From NCBI GenBank assembly GCA_036417435.1, contig CM070905.1, positions 17,337,592 through 17,401,591 of the forward strand: a DNA stretch of 64,000 nucleotides, read 5' to 3'. The position numbers were made by a program, and so were the translations under genes. This document shows positions 1-10,922 of this stretch, in pieces. Within the stretch, counting starts at the first letter, position 1. Each line of letters opens with the position of its first letter. Source of the DNA: Inia geoffrensis (Eukaryota > Chordata > Mammalia > Artiodactyla > Iniidae). The notes under the pieces are model-generated. The model saw only the letters and a list, made by a program, of their open reading frames with translations, had not been told where the DNA came from and did not search any database.

Positions 1-479
1 TGTCACCTCACTTTATACACTTTTGTTTTATCACAATGACTGCAACTCATTTAATTGAATTGGACATAAGTTCTGCTCTACCTAGATATATGACTTAATA
101 AAAGTAATTTTATTTTTCTGATTCTTAAATTAATATTTGCTAATAGAAAATACAGGAAAGTATAGGGAAGAAAGAAATCAACCAAACTCCCATAACTCAG
201 AGAATGGCATAATTAACACGCACACAATTAAAAGTTCTGTATCCAATTCCATTGTATATGGGGAGGAGGTAGGGGGAGGGTGAGAGAGGGGTTCTCCACA
301 CCAACAAGAAATGTTCAGATACCAGCTGGGTGTCCTACAGTTCAACCTAATTATGACACTATCTACCAGGAGATAGCATCAGATTCCAGAGGTTAAGGGT
401 TCAGTCCTACAAGACTGCCCCTCCCCCCTCAGTTTCAGAAGCCAGTCGAAAGCCTAGGTTGTTATCTGTGCTTCTGACT
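1..479. other. Unassigned upstream sequence
   Basis: No coding region, RNA gene or recognisable repeat was seen here. The stretch is AT-rich for about 240 bases, then has a short G-rich patch (about 260-295) and mixed sequence. Confidence 0.4.
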
Positions 480-1026
480 GACTGGCTATAAATCAGGCGT
501 GCCTTGACCCTCTCCTTAGGTTCGGTTACTTTGCTAGAGCAGCTCACAGAGCTCAGAGAAACATTTTACTTACCTGATTACCAGGTTATTATAAAAAGAT
601 ATAACTCAGGAACAGCCAGATGGAAGATATGCATATGGCAAGGTATAGGGAAAGGGCACGGAGCTTCCAAGCCCACCGCAGGTAGGTTACTCTCCCAGTA
701 CCTCCACACATTTACCAGCCCAGAAGCTCTCTGAACCTAATCCTTTTGGTTCTTATGGAAGCTTCATTGTAGAGTCATGATTGATTAAATCATTGGCCAT
801 TGGCAATTGATTCAAGCTCCAGCTCCCACTTTCCTCCTCTGAGGTCAGGGAGTGGGGATGAAAGTTCCAACCCTCTAAATCACATGGTTGGTTCTCCTGG
901 CAACCAGCCCCCATCCTTAGGTGGGGTCCCAAAGTCATCTCATTAACATAATATAATTCACCTTTATAGCTCTCACTGCTCAGGAAATTCCAAAGGTTTC
1001 AGGAGCTCTGTGTCAGCAACAAAGAC

Positions 1027-1029
<3 letters not shown>

Positions 1030-1072
<43 letters not shown>
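1030..1072. repeat. (TA)n microsatellite
   Basis: About 21 uninterrupted TA dinucleotides directly abut the poly(T) of the adjacent antisense SINE. The run probably grew from a short AT-rich stretch in the host repeat at the SINE insertion point and should be length-polymorphic. Confidence 0.95.
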
Positions 1073-1103
<31 letters not shown>

Positions 1104-1294
1104 CAGTACGTGGCGTCTCACTGTTGTGGCCTCTCCCGTTGCGGAGCACAGGCTGAGGGCGCGCAGGCTCAGCGGCCATGGCTCACGGGCCCAGCCGCTC
1201 TGCGGCATGCGGGATCTTCCCGGACTGGGGCACGAACCCGTGTCCCCCGCATCAGCAGGCGGACTCTCAACCACTGCACCACCAGAGAAGTCCC
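1073..1294 (-). mobile_element. CHR-2 SINE (antisense)
   Basis: A 31-base poly(T) is followed by the reverse complement of the CHR-2 body: 'gttgcggagcacaggct', 'gccatggctcacgggccc', 'gggatcttcccggac' and the terminal 'ccaccagagaagtccc', which is the reverse of the tRNA-like 5' head. Short flanking 'tatattt' copies on both sides fit a target duplication in the AT-rich host repeat. The overlapping 60-90 residue frames here are SINE-derived and not genes. Confidence 0.93.
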
Positions 1295-1794
1295 TATATT
1301 TCTAATTATAAATCACAGTATCACAATAATCTTATAAATCCATTTTTATATGCTTTACTATTTCAAATTTAAAGTGCATACTATAGTTCACCAGTTCTGC
1401 TGAACTCTGTCAGTGCTTACCTATGGGAAAGTAAGTGGAATCATGTAAGAGGGAGATCAGAAACTGCAAGAAAGGGTATTTTCACTTTTTTACTCTATGT
1501 ACAGTGATATTTTCTTAAAATTTAAAAAATAAGCATGCGTTCGTGTAGTACTTTTTAAATGGAAATTAAAGAACATGGCCTTAGGTAAAATTGTCATGGC
1601 CCTACTTAAGATTATTCTTACTGTGTGTATTTTGTAGCAACCTCAAAATTCGTTTTGAGAACTCTTTAGGCCCTCTTTGCTGGCATTATCTTGGTTCATC
1701 ATCATGCAAAAGTGAGGTGACTCTTCAGGCACGAATCTTGGTTAATTAAAATTAAGGTCCCTAATTATGCTAAGAGAATTCACCCATGTATTAA

Positions 1795-1935
1795 TTCAAG
1801 AAATATTTATTGAGCACCTACTATGAGCCAGTGTAGTGATAAATATCTGGTATATAACTTACAGCAAGATAGACAAGATTCTTGTTCTCATTAGGCCTAC
1901 TTTATAATGCAAACGGCAGATAATAAATAGGTATT
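1795..1935. repeat. Ancient repeat relic ('tattgagcacctactatgagcc' type)
   Basis: The segment contains 'aaatatttattgagcacctac' followed by 'agatagacaagattcttgttctc'. This text is typical of a widespread old mammalian repeat, L2 or a relative. It is diverged and its ends are unclear. Confidence 0.4.
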
Positions 1936-1939
1936 ATTC

Positions 1940-2450
1940 AGGGTAGGCTAGATTATTCTGCAGTAATATACAACCACCAAAATTGTAGTGACTTGAAACA
2001 AAAGACTTATTTCTCATTGATACTACATGTCTATCACAGGTTGGCAGGGGAATCTGCTTCTCATAGTTTTTCAGGAACTCAGGCTGAGGGTTGCCACCCT
2101 ATTGAAAAAGTATATTGGAGGAACTCATAATGCCAATTAAGTGTTTGAATGTTCTTGGGGTTTCCCTGGCTGTCCCGTGGTCAGGACTCAGCACAATTTC
2201 CCTGCTGTTGCCTGGGTTCAGTCCCTGGTCAGGGAACTAAGATCCCGCAAGCTGCACTGCACTGCACAGTGGAAAAAAAAAAAAAGTTCTGGCCCAGAAG
2301 TGATATATCACTTACGTTCATGACTTGTTTGCCAGAACTAGTCACATAGCCCTACCCAATCACTAGGGGGCCAGAAAGTGCTCCAAAAGAGGCAGCATGA
2401 GCAGGCAAGACTAGTGACCACCACAGTCCGCCCTGATCATCAGATATTAG
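1940..2450 (+). repeat. Ancient interspersed repeat, copy 1, interrupted by a SINE
   Basis: This relic shares an ordered series of blocks with the region at about 12195-12600. They are 'ctgcagtaata' near the start, 'agtg(a/g)cttgaaac', 'caggaac(t/c)caggctga', 'ggccagaa(c/t)tagt(c/t)acat', and 'ccaa(t/c)cac...ccag(a/g)aag'. The series is interrupted at 2157-2285 by a SINE. The family is not assigned. Confidence 0.6.
2157..2285 (+). mobile_element. Short CHR-type SINE nested in older repeat
   Basis: This ~125-bp element opens 'ggggtttccctggctgtcc', has an RNA polymerase III B-box-like 'gggttcagtccctgg', and ends in 13 A residues. It is flanked by short 'gttct' copies (just before 2157 and after 2285), consistent with a target duplication. 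The host repeat continues on both sides, so this SINE is younger than the repeat. Confidence 0.8.
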
Positions 2451-3235
2451 GGTTACTTTTCTTCCCACGTGCAAAATATATGCATACTCTCTTCTAGAGA
2501 AATAACACAAAAAGTTTTATCCTATCACAGCATCAAGCTCAAAGTCCAGGATCTCACAGTAGTCAGACCTAGTTGTATCGTCTCTTCATCTGGAGATGTA
2601 TGAGGTAAAAAAAATCTGTGCCACACCCCATACCTAATAGAAAATGGCAGAGTAGGAACAGGATAACTGACATAAATGCTGCCATTTGAAATGGTGAAGA
2701 ATGGGATAGAGATAGCAGTCACTAGTCTATGGCAATTGTGGAATCCTACCAGGCAGAAATTGCAAGGATCCTTTCCACTAGTGTGGGGAATGTTCCTTGA
2801 TTAGGCCCCAGTCCTGATCCATGGTAGGCTCCCCTCCTCCCTTGCATTGTTTTTCCGTGATCCTTAGGCTGACCTTCCACCTTCTAGGGAAGTTTTTTTT
2901 AATCATCCCCCCATGTCCTTATATTAAGTGAGCAGAAAGAATAAGTCCTCCTTAGATTTTGAGCAGCTTTCTCAGACTACTTCCTGACTACAGAAAGCTG
3001 AGGCCCAAGGGTCATTTTAAGTCTCATTCACAGTTGTCTTTAGCACTTACTGGTAGATATTTTGGCACTACCCAAAAAATTTAATCATCTTCTATATTTG
3101 ATTCAAGTCAGTCCCATGTGCCATAGTCACAGCCACTATATTTTCTGAGACACAAATTTTTTCTTTTATTTCTCTCTGTGGGTAACTTGAGCCCATCAGG
3201 CTTTGTTAATGGGAAGACCTGGACCATTTTATCCA
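2450..3235. other. Unassigned sequence before the L1 insertion
   Basis: No gene or confidently named repeat was seen. The sequence runs continuously into the flank beyond the L1 (9184 onward) once the L1 and one duplication copy are removed in thought. Confidence 0.4.
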
Positions 3236-3249
3236 ACCTACTGGGAACC
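3236..3249 (+). repeat. Left target-site duplication of the L1
   Basis: The 14-mer 'acctactgggaacc' here matches 'acttactgggaacc' at 9170-9183 at 13 of 14 positions. It defines the 5' boundary of the L1. Confidence 0.85.
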
Positions 3250-4136
3250 GGCCCTGAACCAAGATGGTGGAGTAGAAGGATGTGCTCTCACTCCCTCTTC
3301 TGAGAACACCAGAATCATAACTAGCTGCTGGACAATCATCGACAGGAAGACACTGGAACTCACCAAAAAAGATGCCCCACATCCAAAGAAAAAGCAGAAG
3401 CCATATGAGACGGTACGAGGGGTGCAATCACAGTAAAATAAAATCCCATAACTGCTGGGTGGGTGACTCACAGAGTGGAGGACACTTATACCACAGAAGT
3501 CCACCCACTGGAGTGAAGGTTCTGAGCCCCACGTCAGGCTTCCCAACCTGGGGGTCTGGCAAAGGGAGGAGGAAGTCCTAGAGAATCAGACTTTGAAGCC
3601 TAGCGGGATTTGATTGCAGGACTTCAACAGGACTGGGGGAAATAGAGACTCCACTCTTGGAAGGCACACACAAAGTAGTGTGTGCATCAGGACCCAGAGG
3701 AAGTAGCAGTGACCCCAAGGGAGACTGAACCAGACCAACTGCTAGTGTTGGCGGGTCTCCTGCAAAGGCAGAGGGTGGCTGCCGTGGGGACAAGGACACT
3801 GGCAGCAGAAGTTCTGGGAAGTACTCCTTGGTGTGAGCCCTCCCAGAGTCTGTCATTAGCCCCACCAAAGAGCCCAGGTAGGCTCCAGTGTTGGGTTTCC
3901 TCAGGCCAACAGGGAGGGAACCCAGCCCCACACATCAGCAGTCAAGAGGATTAAAGTTTTACTGAGCTCTGCCCACTAGAGCAACAGTCAGCTCTACCCA
4001 CCACCAGTCCCTCCCATCAGGAAACTTGTACAAGCCTCTTAGATAGTCGCATCCACCAGAGGGCAGACATTAGAAAAAAGAATTACAATCCTGCAGTCTG
4101 TGGAACAAAAACCACATTCACAGAAAGATAGACAAG

Positions 4137-5034
4137 ATGAAAAGGCAGAAGGCTATGTACCAGATGAAGGAAGAAGATAAAACCCCTGAAAAACAGCTAA
4201 ATGAAGTGGAGATATGCAACCTTCCAGAAAAAGAATGCAGAATAATGACAGTGAAGATGATCCAGGACCTCAGAAAAAGAATGGAGGCAAAGATCGAGAA
4301 GATGCAAGAAATGTTTAACAAAGACCTAGAAGAATTAAAGAACAAACAAACAGAGATGAACAATACAGTAATTGAAATGAAAACTTCACTAGAAGGAATC
4401 AACAGCAGAATAACTGAGGCAGAAGAACGGATAAGTGACCTGGAAGACAGAATGGTGGAATTCACTGCTGTGGAACAGAATAAAGAAAAAAGAATGAAAA
4501 GAAACGAAGATAGCCTAAGAGACCTCTGGGACAACATTAAACACAAAAACATTCGCATTATAGGGTTCCCAGAAGGAGAAGACACAGAGAAAGGACCCGA
4601 GAAAATATTGGAAGATATTATAGTTGAAAACTTCCCTAACATGGGAAAGGAAATAGCCACCCAAGTCCAGAAAGCACAGAGTCCCATACAGGATAAACCC
4701 AAAGAGAAACATGCCAAGACACACAGTAATCAAATTAGCAAAAATTAAAGAAAAATTATTGAAAGCAGCAAGGGAAAAAAGACAAATAGCATACAAAGGA
4801 ACTCCCATAAGGTTAACAGCTGATTTCTCAGCAGAAACTCTACAAGCCAGAAGGGAGTGGCATGATATACTTTAAGTGATGAAAGGGAAGAACCCACAAC
4901 CGAGATTACTCTACCTGGCAAGGATCTCATTCAGCTCCAATGGAGAAATCAAAAGCTTTACAGACAAGCAGAAGCTAAGAGAATTCAGCACCACCAAACC
5001 AGCTCTACAACAAAGGCTAAAGGAACTTCTCTGA
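4137..5034 (+). pseudogene. L1 ORF1 (RNA-binding chaperone), frameshifted relic
   Basis: ORF1 encodes the RNA-binding nucleic-acid chaperone that coats L1 RNA. The first 203 codons (4137-4748, ATG start) include a charged coiled-coil stretch (for example 'RISDLEDRM') and the start of the RNA-recognition part ('NIRIIGFPEGED'). The C-terminal domain then continues in the +1 frame from about 4729 ('TPIRLTADFSAETLQARREW'), is interrupted by TAA at 4873-4875, and ends near 5034. The shift falls between about 4690 and 4729. The 203-residue frame is therefore a truncated fragment of a protein normally of about 300 residues or more. Confidence 0.88.
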
Positions 5035-5092
5035 GAGGGAAACACAAAAGAAGAGAAGGACCTACAAAAACAAACCCAAAACAATTAAGAAA

Positions 5093-8000
5093 ATGGTCAT
5101 AGGAACATACATATTGATAATTACCTTAAATGTGAATGGATTAAATGCTCCAAACAAAAGGCACAGGCTTGCTGAATGGATACAAAAACAAGATCCATAT
5201 ACATGCTGTCTACAAGAGACCCACTTCAGACCTAGGGACACATACAGACTTAAAGAGAGGGAATGGAAAAAGATACTCCATGCAAATGGAAATCAGAAGA
5301 AAGCTGGAGTAGCAATACTCATATCAGATAAAATAGACTTTAAAATAAAGAATGTTACAAGAGACAAGGAAGGACACTACATAATGATCAAAGGATCGAT
5401 CCAAGAAGAAGATATAACAATTTTAAATATATAGGCACCTGACATAGGAGCACCTCAATACATGATGCAACCGCTAACAGTTATAAAAGAGGAAATCGAC
5501 AGTAACACAATAATAGTGGGGGACTTTAACACCTCACACCAATGGACAGATCATCCAAAATGAAAATAAATAAGGAAACAGAAGCTTTAAATGACACAAT
5601 AGAGCAGATAGATTTAATTGATATTTATAGGACATTCCATCCGAAAACAGCAGATTACACTTTCTTCTCAAGTGCGCACAGAACATTCTCCAGGACAGAT
5701 CACATCTTGGGTCAAAAATCAAGCCTCAGTAAATTTAAGAAAATTGAAATCATATCAAGCATCTTTTCTGACCACAATGCTATGAGATTAGAAATGAATT
5801 ACAGGGAGAAAACCATAAAAAACACAAACACATGGAGGCTAAACAATATGCTACTAAATAACCAAGAGATCACTAAAGAAATCAAAGAGAAAATCAAAAA
5901 ATACCTAGAGACAAATGACAATGAAAACACGACTATCCAAAACCTATGGGATGCAGCAAAAGCAGTTCTAAGAGGGAAGTTTATAGCTATACAAGCCTAC
6001 CTCAAGAAACAAGAAAAATCTCAAATAAACAATCTAACGTTACACCAAAAGGAACTAGAGAAAGAGGAATAAACAAAACCCAAAGTTAGCAGAAGGAAAG
6101 AAATCATACAGATCAGAGCAGCAATAAATAAAATAGAAACAAAGAAAAGAATAGCAAAGATCAATAAAACTAAAAGCTGGTTCTTTGATAAGATAAACAA
6201 AATTGATAAACCATTAGCCAGACTCATCAAGAAAAAGAGGGAGAGGACTCAAATCAATAAAATTAGAAACGAAAAAGGAGAAGTTACAACAGACGACACA
6301 GAAATACAAAGCATCCTAAGAGACTGCTACAAGCAACTCTGTGCCAATAAAATGGACAATCTGGAAGAAATGGACAAATTCTAAGAAAGGTATAACATTC
6401 CAAGACTGAACCAGGAAGAAACAGAAAATATGAACAGACCAATCACAAGTAATGAAATTGAAACTTTGATTAAAAATCTTCCAACAAACAAAAGTCCAGG
6501 ACCAGATAGCTTCACAGGTGAATTCTATCAAACATTTAGAGAAGAGCTAATACCCATCCTTCTGAAAGTCTTCCAAAAAATTGCAGAGGAAGGAACACTC
6601 CCAAACTCATTCTATGAGGCCACCATCACCCTGATACCAGAACCAGACAAAGATATTACAAAAAAAGAAAATTACAGACCAATATCACTGATGAATATAG
6701 ATGCAAAAATCCTCAACAAAATACTAGGAAACAGAATCCAACAACACATTAGAAGGATCATACATCATGATCAAGTGGGATTTATCCCAGGAATGCAAGG
6801 ATTCTTCAATTTTCGCCAATCAATCAATGTGATACACCATATTAACAAACTGAAGAAGAAAAACCATATGATCATCTCAATAGATGCAGAAAAAGCTTTT
6901 GACAAAATTCAACACCCATTTATGATAAAAACTCTCCAGAAAGTGGACATAGAGGGAACCTATCTCAACATAATAAAGGCCATATATGACAAACCCACAG
7001 CAAACATCATTCTCAATGGTGAAAAACTGAAAGCATTTCCTCTAACATCAGGAAAAAGACAAGGATGTCCACTGTCACCACTATTATCCAACACAATTTT
7101 GGAAGTCCTAGCCACGTCAATCAGAGAAGAAAAGGAAATAAAAGTAATCCAAATTGGAAAAGAAGAAGTAAAACTGTCACTGTTTGCAGATGACATGATA
7201 CTATACATAGAGAATCCTAAAGATGCCACCAGAAAACTACCAGAGCTAATCAATGAATTTGGTAAAGTCGCAGGATACAAAATTAAGGCACAGAAATCTC
7301 TTGCATTCCTATACACTAATGATGAAAAATCTGAAAGAGAAATTAAGGAAACACTCCCATTTACCATTGCAACAAAAAGAATAAAATACCTAGGAATAAA
7401 GCTACCTAGGGAGATGAAAGACCTGTATGCAGAAAACTATAAGACACTGCTGAAAGAAATTAAAGATGATACCAACAGATGGAGAGATATACCATGTTCT
7501 TGGATTGGAAGAATCAATATTGTGAAAATGACTATACTACCCAAAGCAATCTACAGACTCAATGCAATCCCTATCAAATTACCAATGGCATTTTTTATGC
7601 AACTAGAACAAAAAATCTTAAAATTTGTATGGAGACCCAAAAGACCCTAAAAAGCCAAAGCAGTCTCAAGGAAAAAAAACGGAGCTGGAGGAATCAGACT
7701 CCCTGACTTCAGACTATATTACAAAGCTACAGTAATCAAGACAATATGGTACTGGCACAAAAACAGAAACATAGATCAATGGAACAAGACAGAAAGCTCA
7801 GAGATAAACCCACACACATATGGTCAACTAATCTATGACAAAGGAGGCAAGGGTATACGATGGAGAAAAGACAGTCTCTTCAATAAGTGATGCTGGGAAA
7901 ACTGGACAGCTACATGTAAAAGAATGAAATTAGAACACTCCCTAACACCATACACAAAAATGAACTCAAAAGGTATTAGAGACTTAAATGTAAGATCAGA

Positions 8001-8775
8001 CACTGTAAAACTCTTAGAGGAAAACATAGGAATAACACTCTCTGACATAAATCACAGCAAGATCTTTTTTGATCCATCTCCTAGAGTAATGGAAATAAAA
8101 ACAATAATAAACAAATTGGACCTAATGAAACTTCAAAGCTTTTGCATAGCAAAGGAAACCATAAACAAGATGAAAAGATAACCCTCAGAATGGGAGAAAG
8201 TATTTGCAAATGAATCAACGGACAAAGGATTAATCTCCAAAATATATAAACAGCTCATGCAGCTCAATATTAAAAAAACAAACAACCCAATCCAAAAATG
8301 CACAGAAGACCTAAATAGGCATTTCTCCAAAGAAGACAGACAGATAGCCAAGAAGCACATTAAAAGCTGCTCAACATCACTAATTATTAGAGAAATGCAA
8401 ATCAAAACTACAATGAAAAAAAAAAAAAGAAAAAAAAAAAAAACTACAATGAGGTATCACCTCACACCAGTTAGAATGGGCATTATCAGAAAATCTATAA
8501 ACAACAAATGTTGGAGAGGGTGTGGAGAAAAGGCAACCGTCTTGCACTGTTGGTGGGAATGTAAATTGATACAGCCACTATGGAGAACAGTATGGAGGTT
8601 CCTTAAAAAACTAAAAATAGAACTACCATATGATCCAGCAATCCCACTTCTGGGCATATACCCAGAGAAAACCATAATTCAAAAAGACACATTCACTGCA
8701 ATGTTCACTGCAGCACTATTTACAATAGCCAGGTCATGGAAGCAACCTAAATGGCCATCAACAGATGAATGGTAA
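5093..8775 (+). pseudogene. L1 ORF2 (endonuclease and reverse transcriptase), broken
   Basis: ORF2 normally encodes a ~1,275-residue protein that nicks target DNA and reverse-transcribes L1 RNA in place. The apurinic-like endonuclease begins at ATG 5093, with recognisable blocks 'LNVNGLNAPNK', 'CLQETH', 'VGDFNT' and 'FSDHNAMRLE'. A TAG follows at 5432-5434, and the frame shifts around 5525-5560. From there one frame runs to 8775 with in-frame stops near 6070, 6382, 7648, 7888 and 8179. The reverse transcriptase lies in 6430-7650, with 'NYRPISLMN', '[11 protein letters not shown]', 'GCPLSPLL' and the catalytic 'FADDMILY'. The C-terminal cysteine-rich end is at 8500-8775. Domain order is intact but no full product is possible. 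Confidence 0.92.
8404..8452 (+). repeat. Poly(A) insertion flanked by a 13-bp duplication inside L1 ORF2
   Basis: The 13-mer 'aaaactacaatga' occurs at 8404-8416 and again at 8440-8452. Between them lie only A residues and one G. A comparable uninterrupted L1 would have one copy, so 36 extra bases are present, which keeps the downstream reading frame and adds lysine codons. Confidence 0.85.
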
Positions 8776-9169
8776 AGAAGATGTGGTACATATATACAAC
8801 AGAATGTTACTCAGCCATAAAAAGGAACGAAATTGGGTCATTTGTTGAGATGTGGATGGATCTAGAGACTGTCATACAGGGTGAGGTAAGTCGGAAAGAG
8901 AAAAACAAATATTGTATATCAATACATATATGTGGAACCTAGAAAAATGGTACAGACAAACCGGTTTGCAGGGCAGAAATTGAGACACAGATGTAGAGAA
9001 CAAACGTATGGACACCAAGTGGGGAAAGCCATGGCGGGGTAGGGGTTGTGGTGTGATGAATTGGGCAGTTGGAATTGACATCTATACACAGATGTGTATA
9101 AAATTGATGACTATTAAGAACCTGCTGTTTAAAAAGGTAAATAAAATGAAAAAATTAAAAAAAACCCCG

Positions 9170-9183
9170 ACTTACTGGGAACC
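9170..9183 (+). repeat. Right target-site duplication of the L1
   Basis: 'acttactgggaacc' pairs with 3236-3249 with one mismatch. It follows the A-rich tail directly, apart from the bases 'cccc' and 'g'. Confidence 0.85.
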
Positions 9184-9429
9184 ACTTTAATCCACTCAGA
9201 GGTTTTAGTCATGAGTATGACAGTCATATCCTTGATTTGATCCTTGACACATGGATGAGTTCTAATCAGCCTTTGTTGCTCATCTCAGTTAAAGATGAGA
9301 ATCATTTGTATCTTCCAACAGTGCAAGTCTCCAAATCTCTGGACTCTCTGTAATCTCCTCCATTTCTAGTTGCAGGCTCAACAACTATTTTCTGATTCAT
9401 CTTTTCCTATAATAGCTTATGTAATCAAT
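9184..9429. other. Unassigned flank between two L1s
   Basis: Non-coding sequence with no repeat I could name. It is continuous with the left flank of the L1 once that insertion is removed. Confidence 0.4.
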
Positions 9430-10410
9430 AATTACCAACATCCAAATGTACCTAACAAACATATTCAGAACTTTCCATTCAATAGCAGCAGAATATGCAT
9501 TCTTCTCAAGTATGCATGGAACATTTTTTAGGATAGATCATATGTTAGGCAATAAAACAAGCTTCAACAAATTCATGAAGATATAAATTATGTCAAGTAT
9601 CTTTTCCAACCACAGTGGCATGAAACTAGTAACAGGAGGAAAGCTGGAAAATTCACAAATATGTGGAAATTAAACAAAACATTTCTGAACAACCAGTGGG
9701 TCAAAGAAGAAATCAAAAGGGAAATTTTAAAATATCTTGAGACAAATGAAAGTGGAACACAACATACCACAACTTATGGGATATATCAAAAGCAGTTACA
9801 GTGGGAATGTTTACAGAGATATAAACCATACACCATGAAAAAAGGAAGATCTCAAACAAACTAGCATTATACCTCAAGGAACTAGAAAAGAACAAAATAA
9901 GCCCAAAGTTAGCAGAAGGAAAGAAATAATAAAGATTAAAGCAGAAATAAACTTAGAGAATAGGAAAACAATTGAAAAGATTAACAAAAGAAGAGTTGGA
10001 TATTTGAAAAGATAAACAATATTGAGAAACCTTAGCTAGACTCAACAAGAAAAAAAGAGAGAGGACTCAAATAAAATAGAAATGAATGAGGAGACATTAC
10101 AGTAGATGCCATGGAAATATAAAGGATCATAAGAGACTGCTATGAGCAATTATATGCCTAGGTTGTTCTAGACAATCTAAAAGAAATAGATATGTTCTTA
10201 GAAACATATAACTTACCAAGACCAAATCATGAAGAAATAGAAAACCTAAGCAGACCAATAACAAGTAAGGAAGTAAGGAAATTGAATCAGTAATCAAAAA
10301 TCTCCCAACAAAGAAAAGTCTAGGACCAGATGGTTTCAATGGCAAATTCCACCAAACACTTAAAGAAGAATTAACACCAATTCTTTCAAACTCTTACCAA
10401 AAATTCAAAA

Positions 10411-10421
10411 AGAGGGAACAC
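10411..10421 (+). repeat. Left copy of an 11-bp duplication around a nested insertion
   Basis: 'agagggaacac' here is repeated exactly at 10912-10922. The older L1 reads up to the first copy and resumes correctly after the second. Confidence 0.85.
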
Positions 10422-10911
10422 AATGGGGGAAAGTGGTGGTGGGGGGTGGTGTGATGAATTGGAAGATTGGGGTTGACATATATACACTAATATGTATAAA
10501 ATGGTTAACTAATAAGAACCTGCTGTATAAAAAATTAAAATAAAATTCAAAAATTCAAAAAAAAAAAAAAGAAAGTTCACCAAATCATCAGGCTAGAAAT
10601 GCATAAATGCCAGCTGGTAAAATGGTCATGCTGTAGCCAAGAAAAATGGGAAAGAACATTTGTTTTTCCCACAGATCCCCATCATTCAACAGCACCACCC
10701 TGTCACAGACCTCATAAACCTCCCAACACTCACTCACACCCAATACTGACCCCAGAGAGCCTCCCCCCATCACACACCCTACACACCCTCCCATCACTCG
10801 AAATTTCCCCATCATTCACCCTATGGATTCCCCCATCACTGACTCTAGAGACCTCCCATTACAGACCCTACAAATGAGCCATCACATACACACCTCCCCC
10901 GCCAAAAAAGA
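10422..10911 (+). mobile_element. 5'-truncated L1 tail with extra downstream sequence (candidate 3' transduction)
   Basis: The first ~140 bases match the 3' UTR end of the 3250-9169 L1, sharing 'gtgtgatgaattgg' and 'aagaacctgctgt'. They end in an A-rich tail at about 10543-10571. About 330 bases of non-L1 sequence follow and end in a second short A-run at 10904-10909. The whole block is bracketed by 11-bp direct repeats, so it looks like one retrotransposition event that carried its source locus flank with it. Confidence 0.72.
10676..10895 (+). repeat. Degenerate C-rich minisatellite (~24-bp unit)
   Basis: There is repeated 'cccatcac(t)' text at loose intervals of about 20-30 bases, alternating with 'ccctaca' and 'gacctccc'. 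It lies within the non-L1 part of the nested insertion. The unit is imperfect and the copy number cannot be stated exactly by eye. Confidence 0.6.
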
Positions 10912-10922
10912 AGAGGGAACAC
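10912..10922 (+). repeat. Right copy of the 11-bp duplication
   Basis: An exact match to 10411-10421. L1 coding text ('tcccaaactcatt') resumes immediately afterwards. Confidence 0.85.

Larger units (their letters stand above)
480..1325 (+). repeat. Ancient LTR-like interspersed repeat, split by a SINE
   Basis: The text from about 500 to 1030 looks like an old mammalian repeat I have seen before: a block around 'ggccattggcaattgat', then 'cctggcaaccagcccccatcc', then 'aggagctctgtgtcag'. It appears to resume after the SINE at 1295 with 'tatatttctaattataaatcacagtatcacaata'-like text. The arrangement suggests an LTR-type element, but I could not assign a family and did not identify its ends. The open frame at 504-734 begins with TTG and is read as chance coding in the repeat. 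Confidence 0.35.
3250..9169 (+). mobile_element. Nearly full-length L1 retrotransposon (~5.9 kb), degenerate
   Basis: The element has the full L1 order: a ~0.9-kb 5' UTR-like leader beginning 'ggccctgaaccaagatggtgg', ORF1 (about 4137-5034), a short spacer, ORF2 (about 5093-8775), a 3' UTR and an A-rich tail ending near 9165. A 14-bp target duplication with one mismatch brackets it. ORF1 and ORF2 each carry at least one frameshift and several premature stops, so it cannot now supply its own proteins. Near-full length and the well-preserved duplication mean it was inserted intact and decayed later. It lies in the same orientation as the downstream gene, about 7 kb before its promoter. Confidence 0.93.

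Noticed and set aside
504..734. 76-residue open frame
   Set aside because: It starts at TTG, lies in an ancient repeat and resembles no protein I know.
1110..1337. 60-90 residue open frames over CHR SINEs (also near 13931, 34787, 45826, 48760, 49289, 56001)
   Set aside because: They fall inside GC-rich SINE bodies, repeat the same peptides from copy to copy and have no gene context.
6960..7367. Antisense frames over L1 ORF1 and ORF2 (also 4118-4717)
   Set aside because: These are shadows of the L1 reading frames, hydrophobic because the sense strand is lysine/asparagine-rich; they are not genes.
10588..10877. Overlapping frames of 75-92 residues in the C-rich block
   Set aside because: Low-complexity proline/histidine/serine-rich translation of a degenerate minisatellite; no domain.
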